DNA from: Rhodococcus ruber
GTDB lineage: Bacteria > Actinomycetota > Actinomycetes > Mycobacteriales > Mycobacteriaceae
Length of the DNA: 64,000 nt
Assembly (NCBI RefSeq): GCF_027270735.1
Contig: NZ_JAPWIJ010000002.1
Location: 124,001-188,000 of the forward strand
Direction: 5' to 3'
The notes below the pieces were generated by a model. That model saw nothing but the letters and a program-made list of their open reading frames with translations, made no database searches and was not told the origin of the DNA. The translations under genes were made by a program, and so were the position numbers. Below, one piece after another: positions 51,821-61,190 of this stretch. Position 1 is the stretch's first letter. Every line of letters starts with the position of its first letter.

Positions 51821-52228
51821 TCAGTCGGCGATCGTCGGAGGAGCCTCCATGAACGGACGCAGCTCGAGCCACTCGTCGATCGGCTTCCCACCGGCACCGG
51901 GCGCTGCCGACAGCTGCCCGGCCAGCTCGAGCGCGCGATCGTAGGAGTCGACATCGATCACCATCCAGCCTGCGATGAGGTCTTTGGTCTCCGCGAACGG
52001 GCCGTCGGTGACCGGAGGCTTCCCTGCTCCGTCCGAGCGCACCCACGTTCCCTCGGGTGCCAGAGCCTGCGCGTCGACGAACTCGCCGGTCTTCTCGAGC
52101 TCGGCGGCGAAATCTCGCATGAACTGAATATGGTCGTGCACTTCGGCCGGGGTCCACCGGTCCATCGGGATCCAGTCGGCAGGCTCGGGGGCTCCGCGGT
52201 AATGCTTGAGCATGAGGTACTTGGCCAT
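51821..52228 (-). CDS. YciI-like DGPF-domain protein, ECF42 partner
   Basis: 135 residues. The family signature is VTDGPFAETKDLIAGWMVIDVDSYDRALELA, containing D-G-P-F-A-E-T-K, preceded by MRDFAAELEKTGEFVDAQAL. DGPF proteins accompany ECF42 sigma factors in actinobacteria and are thought to be functionally linked, though the mechanism is unclear. The ATG at 52228 follows AGGAGA by six bases. It is cotranscribed with the sigma gene. Confidence 0.92.
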   Translation of the reverse strand: MAKYLMLKHYRGAPEPADWIPMDRWTPAEVHDHIQFMRDFAAELEKTGEFVDAQALAPEGTWVRSDGAGKPPVTDGPFAETKDLIAGWMVIDVDSYDRALELAGQLSAAPGAGGKPIDEWLELRPFMEAPPTIAD

Positions 52229-52322
52229 GATCTCTCCTAGCGTCGGATGCAGCCATTCTTTCTGCATTCGACCCTGGGACGTAGCCGGTCCTCGGAATTC
52301 GACATATCCGAGAAAAAAGTTT

Positions 52323-53345
52323 TCAGCGCATCGTGCGGCCTGCCGAGCCGAGCATCTGCGTCGCCTCGACCACTCTCGCCGCCATCGCCGTCTCGGCCGG
52401 CTTGCCCCACGATCGGGGATCGTAGGCCTTCTTGTTGCCGTACTCGCCGTCGACCTTGAGGACCTGGTCGTACTTGCTCAACATGTGCCCTGCGATGGAA
52501 CGGGTGAACGCGTACTGAGTATCGGTGTCGATGTTCATCTTGATCACCCCGCTGGCCACCGCGGAGGCGATGTCTTCTGCGCTGGATCCCGATCCGCCGT
52601 GGAACACCAGATCGAACGGGTTGTCCTTCCCGGTCTCGGCTCCGACGACGGCCTGAATCTCGGCGAGAATTTCCGGGCGTAGGTGCACCGAGTCAGGGTT
52701 GTAGACGCCGTGCACGTTGCCGAAGGTCAGGGCAGTCATGTATCGACCGCGCTCCCCTGCGCCGAGTGCGGCGATCGTGGCCCGAGCATCGTCGACTGTC
52801 GAGTACAACTGCTCGTTGATCTCGTGTGAGACGCCGTCCTCTTCGCCGCCGATCACGCCCACTTCGATTTCGAGGATCGTGTTCGCCTGCACCGACAGAT
52901 CGAGCAATTCTCGAGCGACACGCAGGTTCTCGTCGAGCGGCACCGCCGAACCGTCCCACATGTGCGATTGATACAGCGGGTCGAGTCCGCGTCCGCGCCG
53001 GTCGATCGCGTCGGCCAGCAGGGGCCGCACCCAGTCGTCCAGATTCTCGGCGGGGCAGTGATCGGTGTGCAGCGCAACCGAGATCGAATAGTGTTGCGCC
53101 ACTTCGTGGGCGTACTGGGCGAGAGCCTTGGAACCGGCGAAACGGTTCTGCACGGCGTTGCCGGAGAGGTACAGCGCGGTGCCGACCGACACCTGGATGA
53201 TGCCATCGCTCTCGGCCTCGGCGAAGCCCTGCAGCGCTGCGTTGAGCGTCTGCGAGCCGGTGACGTTGATCGACGGGTAGGCGAACCCGCCTTCCTTCGC
53301 ACGGTCCAGCATGGCCGCGTACTGATCCGGACTGGCAATGGGCAT
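52323..53345 (-). CDS. fba: Class II fructose-bisphosphate aldolase (operon-specific paralogue)
   Basis: 340 residues. Metal and substrate motifs are HTDHCP (about 96-101), QSHMWDGSAVPLDENL, EIEVGVIGGEEDGV, GNVHGVY, FHGGSGS and NIDTDTQYAF. All are characteristic of actinobacterial class IIA aldolases such as Rv0363c, though the helical segments between motifs differ. It is the last gene of the frc-like sugar operon, 8 bp after the LacI gene. I infer a second aldolase dedicated to the imported sugar, cleaving a ketose bisphosphate made by the upstream kinases. The main glycolytic fba probably lies elsewhere. Confidence 0.92.
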   Translation of the reverse strand: MPIASPDQYAAMLDRAKEGGFAYPSINVTGSQTLNAALQGFAEAESDGIIQVSVGTALYLSGNAVQNRFAGSKALAQYAHEVAQHYSISVALHTDHCPAENLDDWVRPLLADAIDRRGRGLDPLYQSHMWDGSAVPLDENLRVARELLDLSVQANTILEIEVGVIGGEEDGVSHEINEQLYSTVDDARATIAALGAGERGRYMTALTFGNVHGVYNPDSVHLRPEILAEIQAVVGAETGKDNPFDLVFHGGSGSSAEDIASAVASGVIKMNIDTDTQYAFTRSIAGHMLSKYDQVLKVDGEYGNKKAYDPRSWGKPAETAMAARVVEATQMLGSAGRTMR

Positions 53346-53353
53346 GAGCTGTC

Positions 53354-54388
53354 CTATCTTTCGGGTGCGGCCGGTATTCCGGCCGAGGTTGCGGCGCAGC
53401 CGCAGGAATTGCGATGGTTGAACGTGGTCGGCACTCGGATCGACCGAGGCTTCTCGTCCCGTCCCTCGATGCGATTCAGCAGTAGGTCGGCTGCGGTTCG
53501 TCCTATCGTCTGTACGTCCTGAGCTGCCGCCGTCAGGCGAGGCTCGAACAGATCGGACCATTCGAAATCGTCGTAGCACACGAACGCAAGATCGTCGGGA
53601 ATCGACAGGCCAAGGGCACGAACTGCTTTGAGTGAGCCGATCGTCATCGAGTTGTTCATCGACACCAGTGCCGAGGGCCGGTTCGAGCTCGACATCAGCT
53701 CATGCACGTGCATTTCGGCCACCTCGACGTTGGACCTACCGTCGAGAATCAGTCGAGGATCGAGGTCGACTCCCCGATCGGCGAGCGCGCGGGCATAACC
53801 GTCGAACCGTTCGTTCGTGGAGGAGATTCCTTCGATTCCGCGGACGATCGCGATGCGACGATGGCCGGCATCGAGGAGGTGGGCGGTGAGCTGGTAGGCC
53901 GAGGCGTCGTTCTCCGGACCCACTTGATCGCACGGAAGATCGAGCATCCGGTCGATCAACACCAGAGGGGTACCACTACGCACGATCTCGGGAATGGTCG
54001 TCGACTCCGATCCTGCTGCGGGAGCGAGGATCATGCCGTCGACCTGGCGGTCCAACAGGGAATCGGTCACTCGCCGCTCGGACAACGGCTCGTCGTGCGA
54101 ATCGCCGAGAATCAGCACGTATCCGGCCTCGGAAAGTCGTTGCTCGACGGCGTGTACCAGGCTGCCGAAATAGGGGTTGGTCAACGCGGCGATCGAGAGC
54201 CCCACCGTATTGGTTCGGCCCGCGGCGAGCGAGCGGGCAACGACGTTGCGTCGGTAGCCGATCTCGACAATCGCCGCGTCGACGCGTTGGCGGGTGGTCG
54301 GATTGACGTTACGGGTGCCGTTGAGTACGTGCGAGACAGTCGACACCGACACTCCGGCGATGCGGGCGACATCGTCCATCGTGGGCAC
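53354..54388 (-). CDS. LacI-family transcriptional repressor of the sugar operon
   Basis: 344 residues. The N-terminal LacI helix-turn-helix and hinge (MDDVARIAGVSVSTVSHVLNGTRNVNPTTRQRV) precede a periplasmic-binding-protein-like effector domain (NTVGLSIAALTNPYFGSLVHAVEQ, RPSALVSMNNSMTIGSLKAVRALG). The C-terminus has an unusual Cys-rich NSCGCAATSAG. The gene lies inside the operon it presumably controls. A LacI-type palindrome at 58865-58885 precedes the first operon gene. The inducer is probably the imported sugar or its phosphate. Confidence 0.92.
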   Translation of the reverse strand: MPTMDDVARIAGVSVSTVSHVLNGTRNVNPTTRQRVDAAIVEIGYRRNVVARSLAAGRTNTVGLSIAALTNPYFGSLVHAVEQRLSEAGYVLILGDSHDEPLSERRVTDSLLDRQVDGMILAPAAGSESTTIPEIVRSGTPLVLIDRMLDLPCDQVGPENDASAYQLTAHLLDAGHRRIAIVRGIEGISSTNERFDGYARALADRGVDLDPRLILDGRSNVEVAEMHVHELMSSSNRPSALVSMNNSMTIGSLKAVRALGLSIPDDLAFVCYDDFEWSDLFEPRLTAAAQDVQTIGRTAADLLLNRIEGRDEKPRSIRVPTTFNHRNSCGCAATSAGIPAAPER

Positions 54389-54439
54389 GTCAACGGTCCC
54401 GGAATTGTTGCGTCCGAGGGCTGCGGATCCGCGAAACTG

Positions 54440-55090
54440 TCATGCCAGACGCAGGATTCGATCGGCGCGGCCGGCGGTCGACCCGATCAGTTCCGCGTTG
54501 CGTTCGTCCGAGCCCAACGCCCAGAACTCCGCATCCTCGTGCGACTTTCCGTAGGCCTCGTGCCGAGCTACCAGGCGCTCGTGCCGAACCCTTGTGTGCG
54601 GAGCCAGAAACCAGACCTCGTCGATCATCGACCGCGCAGCGGGCCACGCGTCGGACTCCATCAGCAGATAGTTGCCCTCGGTGACCACCAACGGAACAGT
54701 CGACGGAACCGGAATGGCCGAACCGATCGATTCCTCGATCTCGCGCCGGAACCTCGGTGCGTACACGATGGGGTCGCCGGGTCGCTGGTCGTGAATTGCC
54801 GCGATCAGTCGCGCGTATCCACCGTCGTCGAACGTGTCGTGTGCACCTTTGCGGTCGAGCCGGCCCAGGTCGATCAACACCTCGTTGGCCAGGTGGAACC
54901 CGTCCATCGGAACCAGCACCGCGCGCTCCGGCCCGAGCGCATCGACGAGTTGCCCGGCCACCGTGGACTTTCCGGCTCCCGGCGCGCCGGTCAGGCCGAG
55001 TATGCGCCGTTCTCCGGCGATGGAGAGTCGCCCGGCCAGCTCCACGAGCTCGCCGAGGGTCGCTCTCTGTACATCCTGATCAGTGCTCAC
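54440..55090 (-). CDS. frcK: P-loop sugar/nucleoside kinase (FrcK-like)
   Basis: 216 residues. Walker A LTGAPGAGKSTVAGQL (about 33-48), substrate-site VLVPMDGFHLANEVL and a second acidic motif VVTEGNYLL. This is the uridine-kinase-like fold found in FrcK, the kinase of the Sinorhizobium fructose ABC system. The GTG start overlaps the upstream PfkB gene by 11 bp. Two kinases in the operon could act in sequence (1- and 6-phosphorylation), giving the bisphosphate needed by the aldolase. That is my inference. Confidence 0.85.
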   Translation of the reverse strand: MSTDQDVQRATLGELVELAGRLSIAGERRILGLTGAPGAGKSTVAGQLVDALGPERAVLVPMDGFHLANEVLIDLGRLDRKGAHDTFDDGGYARLIAAIHDQRPGDPIVYAPRFRREIEESIGSAIPVPSTVPLVVTEGNYLLMESDAWPAARSMIDEVWFLAPHTRVRHERLVARHEAYGKSHEDAEFWALGSDERNAELIGSTAGRADRILRLA

Positions 55091-56018
55091 CGTTGCCGCT
55101 TTCAGTCCGTCGGTAGTGAAGTGTGTCAGCGGAAAGTTCGTGTAGCCACGCCCTGGGTCCGATCACCGAGCAGCGCAGTGCCGCAACGTGAGCCGACCTG
55201 TCGATACGCTCGGCCAAGGAGCCCGACTGCGTCGAGTAGTAGGCATACGCGCCGTGGAAAGCGTCTCCGGCACCCACTGTGTCGACCGCTGTCACCGGCT
55301 CCACCTCGACCGAGCCCGAGGATCCCTCGGTCCACCATTCGACGGGCTCGCTGCCGTGGGTGGTGACGACGGTATGCACGCCCGCTCCCACGAGTGCCGC
55401 TGCAGTGGTAGCCGTGTCGGAGGTACCGGGGGTGCGAAAGTCCGCCGAGCACACCATGTCCGTGACATGCGGGATCAGCTCGCTCATCACCGGCTTCCAA
55501 CGGCCGGCGTCGACGACCAAAGTGGTAACCCGCGCCGCCGCATGTTCGGCGGCGGCGCAGGCGATCAGGGGGTGATGCCCGTCGACGAGGACGACATCGG
55601 CACCGGCCACTACGGTCTCGAGATCCTCCGGCGGTGAAACTTCGGAATCCACGGCGTCCGCCGAGACGACCGACCGGTCGCCGGTCGACTCGATCACCGT
55701 CACTGCCGAGACGGGCACCGACCTGCTGGTGCCCAGGGACGCGTCGAGCACTCGGACGCCGAATGCAGCCAGATCGGCTTTGACCAGCTCGGCCACCGGG
55801 TCGTCGCCGAGTGCGGTGACGAGCACGGCCGTGCCGCCGAGCGCGGCGAAGGTGACGGCCGCGTTGGCGGCCGGCCCTCCCGCCGCGACGAACTGCGCAC
55901 TGGACGTGATCTTCTGGTTCGGCGACGGGGCTGCCGACACTCGATGGATCACGTCGAGTGTCGCCAGCCCGACGAAAACTCCTACCGGAGCATCCCTTTC
56001 AGAGGCCTGCGCGTTCAT
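55080..56018 (-). CDS. PfkB-family carbohydrate kinase
   Basis: 312 residues. The N-terminal PfkB motif region AAGGPAANAAVTFAALGG (about 45-62) and the C-terminal signature DTVGAGDAFHGAYAYY (about 250-265) hold the catalytic Asp in the GAGD loop. Members phosphorylate fructose, ribose, tagatose-6-P or related sugars. The start at 56018 lies 20 bp inside the upstream ATPase gene; an alternative Met at 56039 is less likely. It is part of the frc-like operon. Confidence 0.9.
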   Translation of the reverse strand: MNAQASERDAPVGVFVGLATLDVIHRVSAAPSPNQKITSSAQFVAAGGPAANAAVTFAALGGTAVLVTALGDDPVAELVKADLAAFGVRVLDASLGTSRSVPVSAVTVIESTGDRSVVSADAVDSEVSPPEDLETVVAGADVVLVDGHHPLIACAAAEHAAARVTTLVVDAGRWKPVMSELIPHVTDMVCSADFRTPGTSDTATTAAALVGAGVHTVVTTHGSEPVEWWTEGSSGSVEVEPVTAVDTVGAGDAFHGAYAYYSTQSGSLAERIDRSAHVAALRCSVIGPRAWLHELSADTLHYRRTESGNGEH

Positions 56019-56781
56019 CGTCGGTCGGCTCCTCTGCACCGGTCATCAGCGCAACGACCTCGGACATGGTGCGGTTCTTCGGATCGACGACACCCGCGCG
56101 CTTGCCGAGGCGGTGAATGTGAATCCGATCGGCAACCTCGAACACGTGCGGCATGTCGTGGCTGATGAGCACCACCGGTATGCCGCGGTCGCGAATGGTT
56201 CGGATCAGATCGATCACCATGCCCGATTCCCGCACGCCGAGCGCGGCCGTCGGCTCGTCCATGATGATCACGCCGCGTCCGAACGCTGCAGCCCGGGCAA
56301 CTGCCACGCCCTGACGTTGACCGCCGGAGAGCGTCTCGACCGCCTGATTGACCGACTTGATACCGATCTTGAGATCCTGCAGATGCTTCGACGACTCCTC
56401 CCGCATCCTCGGCATGTCCAGACGCCGAAAGAGGCTGCCGCTGATGCCTTTACGCTTGATCTCGCGTCCCAGATAGACGTTCGAGGCGATGTCGAGCGCC
56501 GGGATGACGGCCAGGTCCTGATAGACCGTCTCGATGCCGGCCGCTCGTGCGTCGCGTGTGTTCTTGAACGACACCGGCGAGCCGTTCATCAGGATCTCAC
56601 CCGAATCCGGGATGACAGCCCCTGCCAAAGCCTTGATGAGACTGGACTTTCCGGCACCGTTGTCGCCGATCACCGCCAACACCTCACCGGCCCGCAACTC
56701 GAAATCCGCACCGTTGATGGCCGTCACGCTGCCGTAGGTCTTGACCAAACCGCGTGCTTCCAGAGCGAGGGGGGCATTCAC
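55999..56781 (-). CDS. frcA: Sugar ABC transporter ATP-binding protein
   Basis: 260 residues, one nucleotide-binding domain: Walker A GDNGAGKSSL (about 39-48), Q-loop YQDLAVIPALD, ABC signature LSGGQRQGVAVARA (about 150-163), Walker B IIMDEPTAALG and the H-loop ISHDMPHV. The single-domain ATPase (not the double RbsA type) and the LSGGQRQ form match FrcA-like fructose transporters. The GTG start (56781) overlaps the permease stop by four bases. Confidence 0.92.
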   Translation of the reverse strand: MNAPLALEARGLVKTYGSVTAINGADFELRAGEVLAVIGDNGAGKSSLIKALAGAVIPDSGEILMNGSPVSFKNTRDARAAGIETVYQDLAVIPALDIASNVYLGREIKRKGISGSLFRRLDMPRMREESSKHLQDLKIGIKSVNQAVETLSGGQRQGVAVARAAAFGRGVIIMDEPTAALGVRESGMVIDLIRTIRDRGIPVVLISHDMPHVFEVADRIHIHRLGKRAGVVDPKNRTMSEVVALMTGAEEPTDDERAGL

Positions 56782-57767
56782 TGTGACCTCCTACGTGCGA
56801 ATTGGTCTACCGCCACCGCGACGATGACGAGAATGCCGGTCGCGACGTTCTGGTACAGGCTGTCGACGCCGGCCTGGGTGAGCCCGTTGCGCAGCACACC
56901 GACGATCAAAGTTCCGATGAGCGTCCCGATCACGGTGCCGCGGCCACCGAACAGGCTGGTTCCGCCGATGACGACCGCGGTGATCGTTTCGAGGTTGGCG
57001 TTCTGATACGCATTCGGGTCGGCGTTGGGGATCCGTCCGAGCGCTGCCCATGCCGCGATCGCTGCGATGACACCCGTGACGATGTACACCGAGAACAGCA
57101 CCCGACCGGACTTGATGCCCGAGCGGTCCGAGGCCTGCGGACTGCCGCCGACCGCGTAAATATGCCTACCCCATGATGTTTGGGACAGGGCGTACCACAT
57201 CACGGCGTACACCAGCAGCATCACCACCACGCCGTAGGTCGTGGAGAAACTGCCGATCTTGAACGAGGTACCGAGCAGCGTCAGTGGTCCGCTCGGCACC
57301 TGGTAGGTCTCGGAGCCGGCCAACAGCCTGGTGGCCGCTTGGATTGCCGTGAACGTCCCGAGCGTGACGATGAACGGTGGCAGCCGCAGCATCGTCACCA
57401 ATCCGCCGTTGATCGCGCCGAACGCAACGCACACGGCGAGCGTCGAACCCAACGCTACGACCGGTCCGTTCGCCCCGGCCGACTGCGCCATCACGATGGT
57501 GCCCATCACTGCGACCGCGCCGATCGACAGATCGATACCGGACGTGAGGATGATCAAGGTCTGGCCGACGGCGAGAATGCCGACGACCACAGACTGCTGC
57601 AGAATCAGAGAAACGTTCTGCGGGTTGAGGAACGAGCTCGAGATCGAGCTGAACACGATGATGGCAATGACGAGTGCGGCCAGTGGCCCGAGCAGCGGTT
57701 CACGCAGGATGGTCCCCACGTTGAACCGGCTCGGTGCCTTGGGAGGCGCAGCGGTATCGGTACTCAC
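56778..57767 (-). CDS. frcC: Sugar ABC transporter permease
   Basis: 329 residues, about ten membrane helices, of the RbsC/FrcC family. Characteristic segments: AVGQTLIILTSGIDLSIGAVAVMGTIV, PPFIVTLGTFTAIQAATRLLAG and the cytoplasmic coupling loop GRHIYAVGGSPQASDRSGI, followed by TAVVIGGTSLFGGRGTVIGTLIG. It is located between frcB (34 bp upstream) and frcA (overlap). Confidence 0.93.
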   Translation of the reverse strand: MSTDTAAPPKAPSRFNVGTILREPLLGPLAALVIAIIVFSSISSSFLNPQNVSLILQQSVVVGILAVGQTLIILTSGIDLSIGAVAVMGTIVMAQSAGANGPVVALGSTLAVCVAFGAINGGLVTMLRLPPFIVTLGTFTAIQAATRLLAGSETYQVPSGPLTLLGTSFKIGSFSTTYGVVVMLLVYAVMWYALSQTSWGRHIYAVGGSPQASDRSGIKSGRVLFSVYIVTGVIAAIAAWAALGRIPNADPNAYQNANLETITAVVIGGTSLFGGRGTVIGTLIGTLIVGVLRNGLTQAGVDSLYQNVATGILVIVAVAVDQFARRRSQ

Positions 57768-57801
57768 GAATCAAATCCCTGTGTTCGCCGTTACTTCGCG
57801 A

Positions 57802-58800
57802 TCAGCCCCAGCAATTCGCTTCGCCCCAGGCTGTGTCCTGGGAATCGATGCCGGCGACCGGCTTGTCGGTGACGAGCTGCGAGCCGGTGTCGTTGAATCC
57901 GCTGGGCTTGGTGCCGTCCTGGGCGAACTTCACGACCGCGTCGACGCCCTGCTCGGCCATCTTCGCCGGGAACTGCAGCACCGTCGCGCCGATGATGCCG
58001 GACTTGACGTTTGCGATGCCGGTGCAGCTGCCGTCGATGGAGCCGATAGTGATCTGATCGGCGCGGCCGGCGGACTGAATTGCCTGGTAGGCACCCGCCG
58101 CGGCGGGCTCGTTGATCGTGTAGAGCGCGTTGACGCCCGGAGCACGCTGCAGCAGGTTCTCCATGGCCGTCTGTGCCTTGGTCTGGTCGCCGTTGGTGTT
58201 CTCCTGGCCGACGATCTCCGACGAGCTGTCGGTCAGGCCCATTCCTTCGAGGAAGCCGTCGTGACGGAATGTGTCCACGGTGCCGCCCGCGGTGCCGTCG
58301 AGCATGATGACCTGGGGCGCTGTGGTTCCGAGTGTGCCCTTGACCCATTCGCCCTGGCTGACGCCTGCAGCCTTGTTGTCGGTCGCGAACGTGGCGTCCA
58401 CCGCGTCCTCGGGGTCGGTGGCAGTGTCGAGGGCGATGACGACGACACCGGCGTCACGTGCCTTCTTGATCGCGTCGAGCACTCCGGTCGAGGAGTTCGG
58501 GGTGATCAGAATTCCCTTCACGCCCTGTCCCACCAGGTTCTCGATGGCTGCGACCTGTCCTTCGTTGTCACCGTCGAATGCACCGGCCAGAGCCACCAAC
58601 TCGGCACCGCTGGAATCTGCCTTCGCCTGTGCGGCCTCGCGCAGCTTGACGAAGTACGGATTGGAATCCGTCTTGGTGATGAGCCCGACCTTGACGCTGT
58701 CCGAGTCCGAGCTGCTGCACGCGGTGAGACCGAGGACGAGCGAACCGGCCATCAGCACGGTCCCGATCGTCAGCGCAGACTTCCGACGGTGATTGAACAT
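57802..58800 (-). CDS. frcB: Sugar ABC transporter substrate-binding lipoprotein
   Basis: 332 residues. The lipobox is LGLTAC (Cys about 28), followed by a type I periplasmic-binding fold of the ribose/fructose group: VGLITKTDSNPYFVKLREAAQAKA, VKGILITPNSS, VVVIALDTATDPED, NALYTINEPAAAGAYQAI, and GSIDGSCTGIANVKSG. The similarity is to FrcB-like proteins, so fructose is likely, but other ketoses or polyols cannot be excluded. The ATG at 58800 has AAGGGAG five bases upstream. First gene of the operon, preceded by a LacI-type operator. Confidence 0.92.
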   Translation of the reverse strand: MFNHRRKSALTIGTVLMAGSLVLGLTACSSSDSDSVKVGLITKTDSNPYFVKLREAAQAKADSSGAELVALAGAFDGDNEGQVAAIENLVGQGVKGILITPNSSTGVLDAIKKARDAGVVVIALDTATDPEDAVDATFATDNKAAGVSQGEWVKGTLGTTAPQVIMLDGTAGGTVDTFRHDGFLEGMGLTDSSSEIVGQENTNGDQTKAQTAMENLLQRAPGVNALYTINEPAAAGAYQAIQSAGRADQITIGSIDGSCTGIANVKSGIIGATVLQFPAKMAEQGVDAVVKFAQDGTKPSGFNDTGSQLVTDKPVAGIDSQDTAWGEANCWG

Positions 58801-58864
58801 GTGGACTCCCTTGTCCCCTAGCCACGCGGTCGCGTCGCTCGATTGCAGGAGCCTAAGGCGCATA

Positions 58865-58885
58865 CAAGCGCTTGCGCATGCGCTT
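58865..58885. promoter_or_regulatory. LacI-family operator upstream of frcB
   Basis: CAAGCGCTTG (58865-58874, perfect palindrome) overlaps GCGCATGCGC (58874-58883). A wider AAGCGC...GCGCTT pair spans 58866-58885. CpG-centred AAGCGCTT-type palindromes are classic LacI/GalR sites. It lies 65 bp upstream of the frcB start, the only good candidate in the operon. Confidence 0.7.
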
Positions 58886-58994
58886 TCGCGAAACAAACTC
58901 GAAGTCTTTTACGAACGACCGGCTGACCGGTTCGTGACGGGGGTCACGCGGCTCGGCACTTGGTCCTCGCCGCCCCAGCCTCCGCCCGCCAGCC

Positions 58995-60578
58995 TCAGCG
59001 CTCGAGTGAATTCCAGAAGTCACAGTGATGCTCGGCATCGGCGTCGATCACCGAGATGTCGTCGGAGACGAACTGCAGAACGGGGCTGACGTCTGCGGTG
59101 GTACGAGGCCACTGCGGTGCATCGTCTGCACTGGGCGTTCCGGTGTGGGCAAACGAAGTGAAGTACTCGATCATCGTTCGCGCCAACTCCTGCTGGGCCG
59201 GTGTTTTCAGCAGGTTCACTCCGCCGAGATCGAAGAGGTACGGCATGTCGGTCGCGTGTGCGGCGTCCTGCGAGACTCCCGACGCACCGACTCCGTTGAC
59301 GTCGGTGGTCCCGGTGTCCGCGAACTCGTACGAGTACACCGGCGCGGCCTTTCCCAAAGCGCGGTTGTTTCGGTATGTGGGACAGGACCATCCAGCATCC
59401 GTGGTTGCCGCCGCCCATGCGAGCGCCGCGGATGGATAGTCCTGCAGCGGATACAGATCGGCGACGCGGGCAGCGTTCGAACCAAAGGCGTCGCCCAGCA
59501 ACCTCGGGTAGGTGTCAGCGGTGATCGAGGTCGGGTCCGCCAGTACCGCACCGCCCACGAAGGATCGCTGCTCGGCCTGGGTACCGCCTGAGATAACCGG
59601 AATCGGTAGTGCAGCACCACTTTCGACGGCTGTTCGAGGATCGTCGGGCAGAAGTTCGGTACCGAAGGCGACGTCGAAGCCGAAGTTCTCCCCCTTGGCT
59701 ACGAGTGCGTCGACGGGCAATGCACGCAAGCATGCCAACGCATCAGCGCCGGTGCACCCCAGTTGCTGCGCAACGTCCGAACCGACCGCCTCGTTGACCG
59801 CGAGCGGGACGAACGGACGCTGGGGCGGGACACCAGGGAAGACCGCGTCCGCGGGGAAGTCCAGCGCACACGATCCGGACATGATTACCGCCTTGTCCAC
59901 CAGGCCTTCCGAGGCCGGAGACGTCAGCAGAGCGCAGGTGGACATGCCGCCCGCGGACTGTCCGAACACGGTGACATTCTCCGGGTCACCGCCGAATGCA
60001 GCAGCGTTGTCGTTCACCCATCGCAGCGATTCGATCTGATCGGCCAGTCCGAAGTTGCCCGACCCTGCCAGTCCGGGGAGCCCGAAATATCCCAGCATTC
60101 CGAGGCGGTAGTTGACGGTCACGACGATCACGTTGCCCTCGCTCGCCATTCGCTGTGCGTCGTAAGCGGAGCCCGAGCCGGTGGTGAAGCCGCCACCGTG
60201 CCACCACACCATCACGGGAAGTGGATTGTCCGACCGCTTCGACGGAGTCGTAACGTCGAGGAACAGGCAATCCTCGTCCGAGGACGTGGTCACACCCGGC
60301 AGACCGGACGCCTGCGGGCACTGCGAGCCGGGTGCGGTGGCGTCGACATCGGCGCTGGACGTCGGAAGCGGTTGCGTCGGAGACCATCTCAGATCTCCGA
60401 CGGGAGGCTCGGCGTACCTGATTCCTGAGAACTGCCGGGTACTTTCGGTGGTCAGACCGTGCACCGTGGCCGTGGTCGTATCGACATCCACAGGCGCATC
60501 ATCGGATTCGACAGGGGTCGATGCGCACCCTGCGAGAACCAGAAGGAGTGCGACGAGGGTTATCGGGAACTTCTTCAT
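58995..60578 (-). CDS. Type B carboxylesterase lipoprotein
   Basis: 527 residues. The lipobox is LAGCA (Cys about residue 18). The family motifs follow: EDCLFLDVTTP (about 105-115), the oxyanion-hole VWWHGGGFTTGSG and the nucleophile in VTVFGQSAGGMST (serine about 205). A later Glu and the His in AHATDMPYLFDL complete the triad region. It probably hydrolyses esters at the cell surface. The start at 60578 overlaps the upstream TetR gene by ATGA, so the two form an operon. Confidence 0.92.
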   Translation of the reverse strand: MKKFPITLVALLLVLAGCASTPVESDDAPVDVDTTTATVHGLTTESTRQFSGIRYAEPPVGDLRWSPTQPLPTSSADVDATAPGSQCPQASGLPGVTTSSDEDCLFLDVTTPSKRSDNPLPVMVWWHGGGFTTGSGSAYDAQRMASEGNVIVVTVNYRLGMLGYFGLPGLAGSGNFGLADQIESLRWVNDNAAAFGGDPENVTVFGQSAGGMSTCALLTSPASEGLVDKAVIMSGSCALDFPADAVFPGVPPQRPFVPLAVNEAVGSDVAQQLGCTGADALACLRALPVDALVAKGENFGFDVAFGTELLPDDPRTAVESGAALPIPVISGGTQAEQRSFVGGAVLADPTSITADTYPRLLGDAFGSNAARVADLYPLQDYPSAALAWAAATTDAGWSCPTYRNNRALGKAAPVYSYEFADTGTTDVNGVGASGVSQDAAHATDMPYLFDLGGVNLLKTPAQQELARTMIEYFTSFAHTGTPSADDAPQWPRTTADVSPVLQFVSDDISVIDADAEHHCDFWNSLER

Positions 60579-61177
60579 CGGACGTCCGATCGTGTTGCTG
60601 CGTCGAACGTTCGACGCAGTTCGTTCGCGAGGGTTGTTGCATCGTCGCCGGCACCGACTCGCCACACTGCCGCGTCGAGAGCGGCGCGAATTGTCATGGC
60701 CATGATGCGGGCGTCGAAGGATCGGAACCGACCGCTCCGCTGCCCTGCCTCGAGCAGCGTGTGCACTTCGAGCATCTCGGCTCCGTGCTCGGATCGTTCG
60801 GTCCGTGCGGGGGCGGCGGCGAAGATGCCCGAGAGCGCCTTCATGTGGCGCGGGTAGGCGGCGTAGAACATGACGCTGCCGCTGATGAACTCCAGCAGTG
60901 CTTCCCGACTCGATTCGGCCGCGCGAACGAGAGGTCCCACTTCCTGCTCGCCGAGTGCGTAGACGCGTTGGACAACAGCATCCAGAAGTTCCTCGCGGCT
61001 GCCGAAGTGGTACGAGATCACCCCGCGGCTGATGCCTGCATACCCGGCGATGCGCACCAGCGACGCCTTCTCGACCCCCGCTTCCGCGATGACGTCGACG
61101 GCGCATTCGATCAACTGAGCGCGGCGAGCATTCTGAATGAACGTGGGCTCGGTTCGGTCTGCCTTGATGGAGGGCAT
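60575..61177 (-). CDS. TetR-family regulator of the esterase operon
   Basis: 200 residues. Helix-turn-helix: QLIECAVDVIAEAGVEKASLVRIAGYAGISRGVISYHFGSREELLDAVV, with a textbook TetR recognition helix (SRGVISYHFGSREELL). The ligand domain is helical. It is first in a two-gene operon with the type B esterase (ATGA overlap), so autoregulation and sensing of an ester or its product are likely. A palindrome GCATCGATGC lies 14 bases upstream of the ATG. Confidence 0.9.
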   Translation of the reverse strand: MPSIKADRTEPTFIQNARRAQLIECAVDVIAEAGVEKASLVRIAGYAGISRGVISYHFGSREELLDAVVQRVYALGEQEVGPLVRAAESSREALLEFISGSVMFYAAYPRHMKALSGIFAAAPARTERSEHGAEMLEVHTLLEAGQRSGRFRSFDARIMAMTIRAALDAAVWRVGAGDDATTLANELRRTFDAATRSDVR

Positions 61178-61190
61178 GCCACCGAATTTA

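Noticed and set aside
53702..55366. 554-residue open frame on the + strand
   Set aside because: It crosses three minus-strand genes (LacI, kinase, PfkB) with clear motifs and has no recognisable domain.
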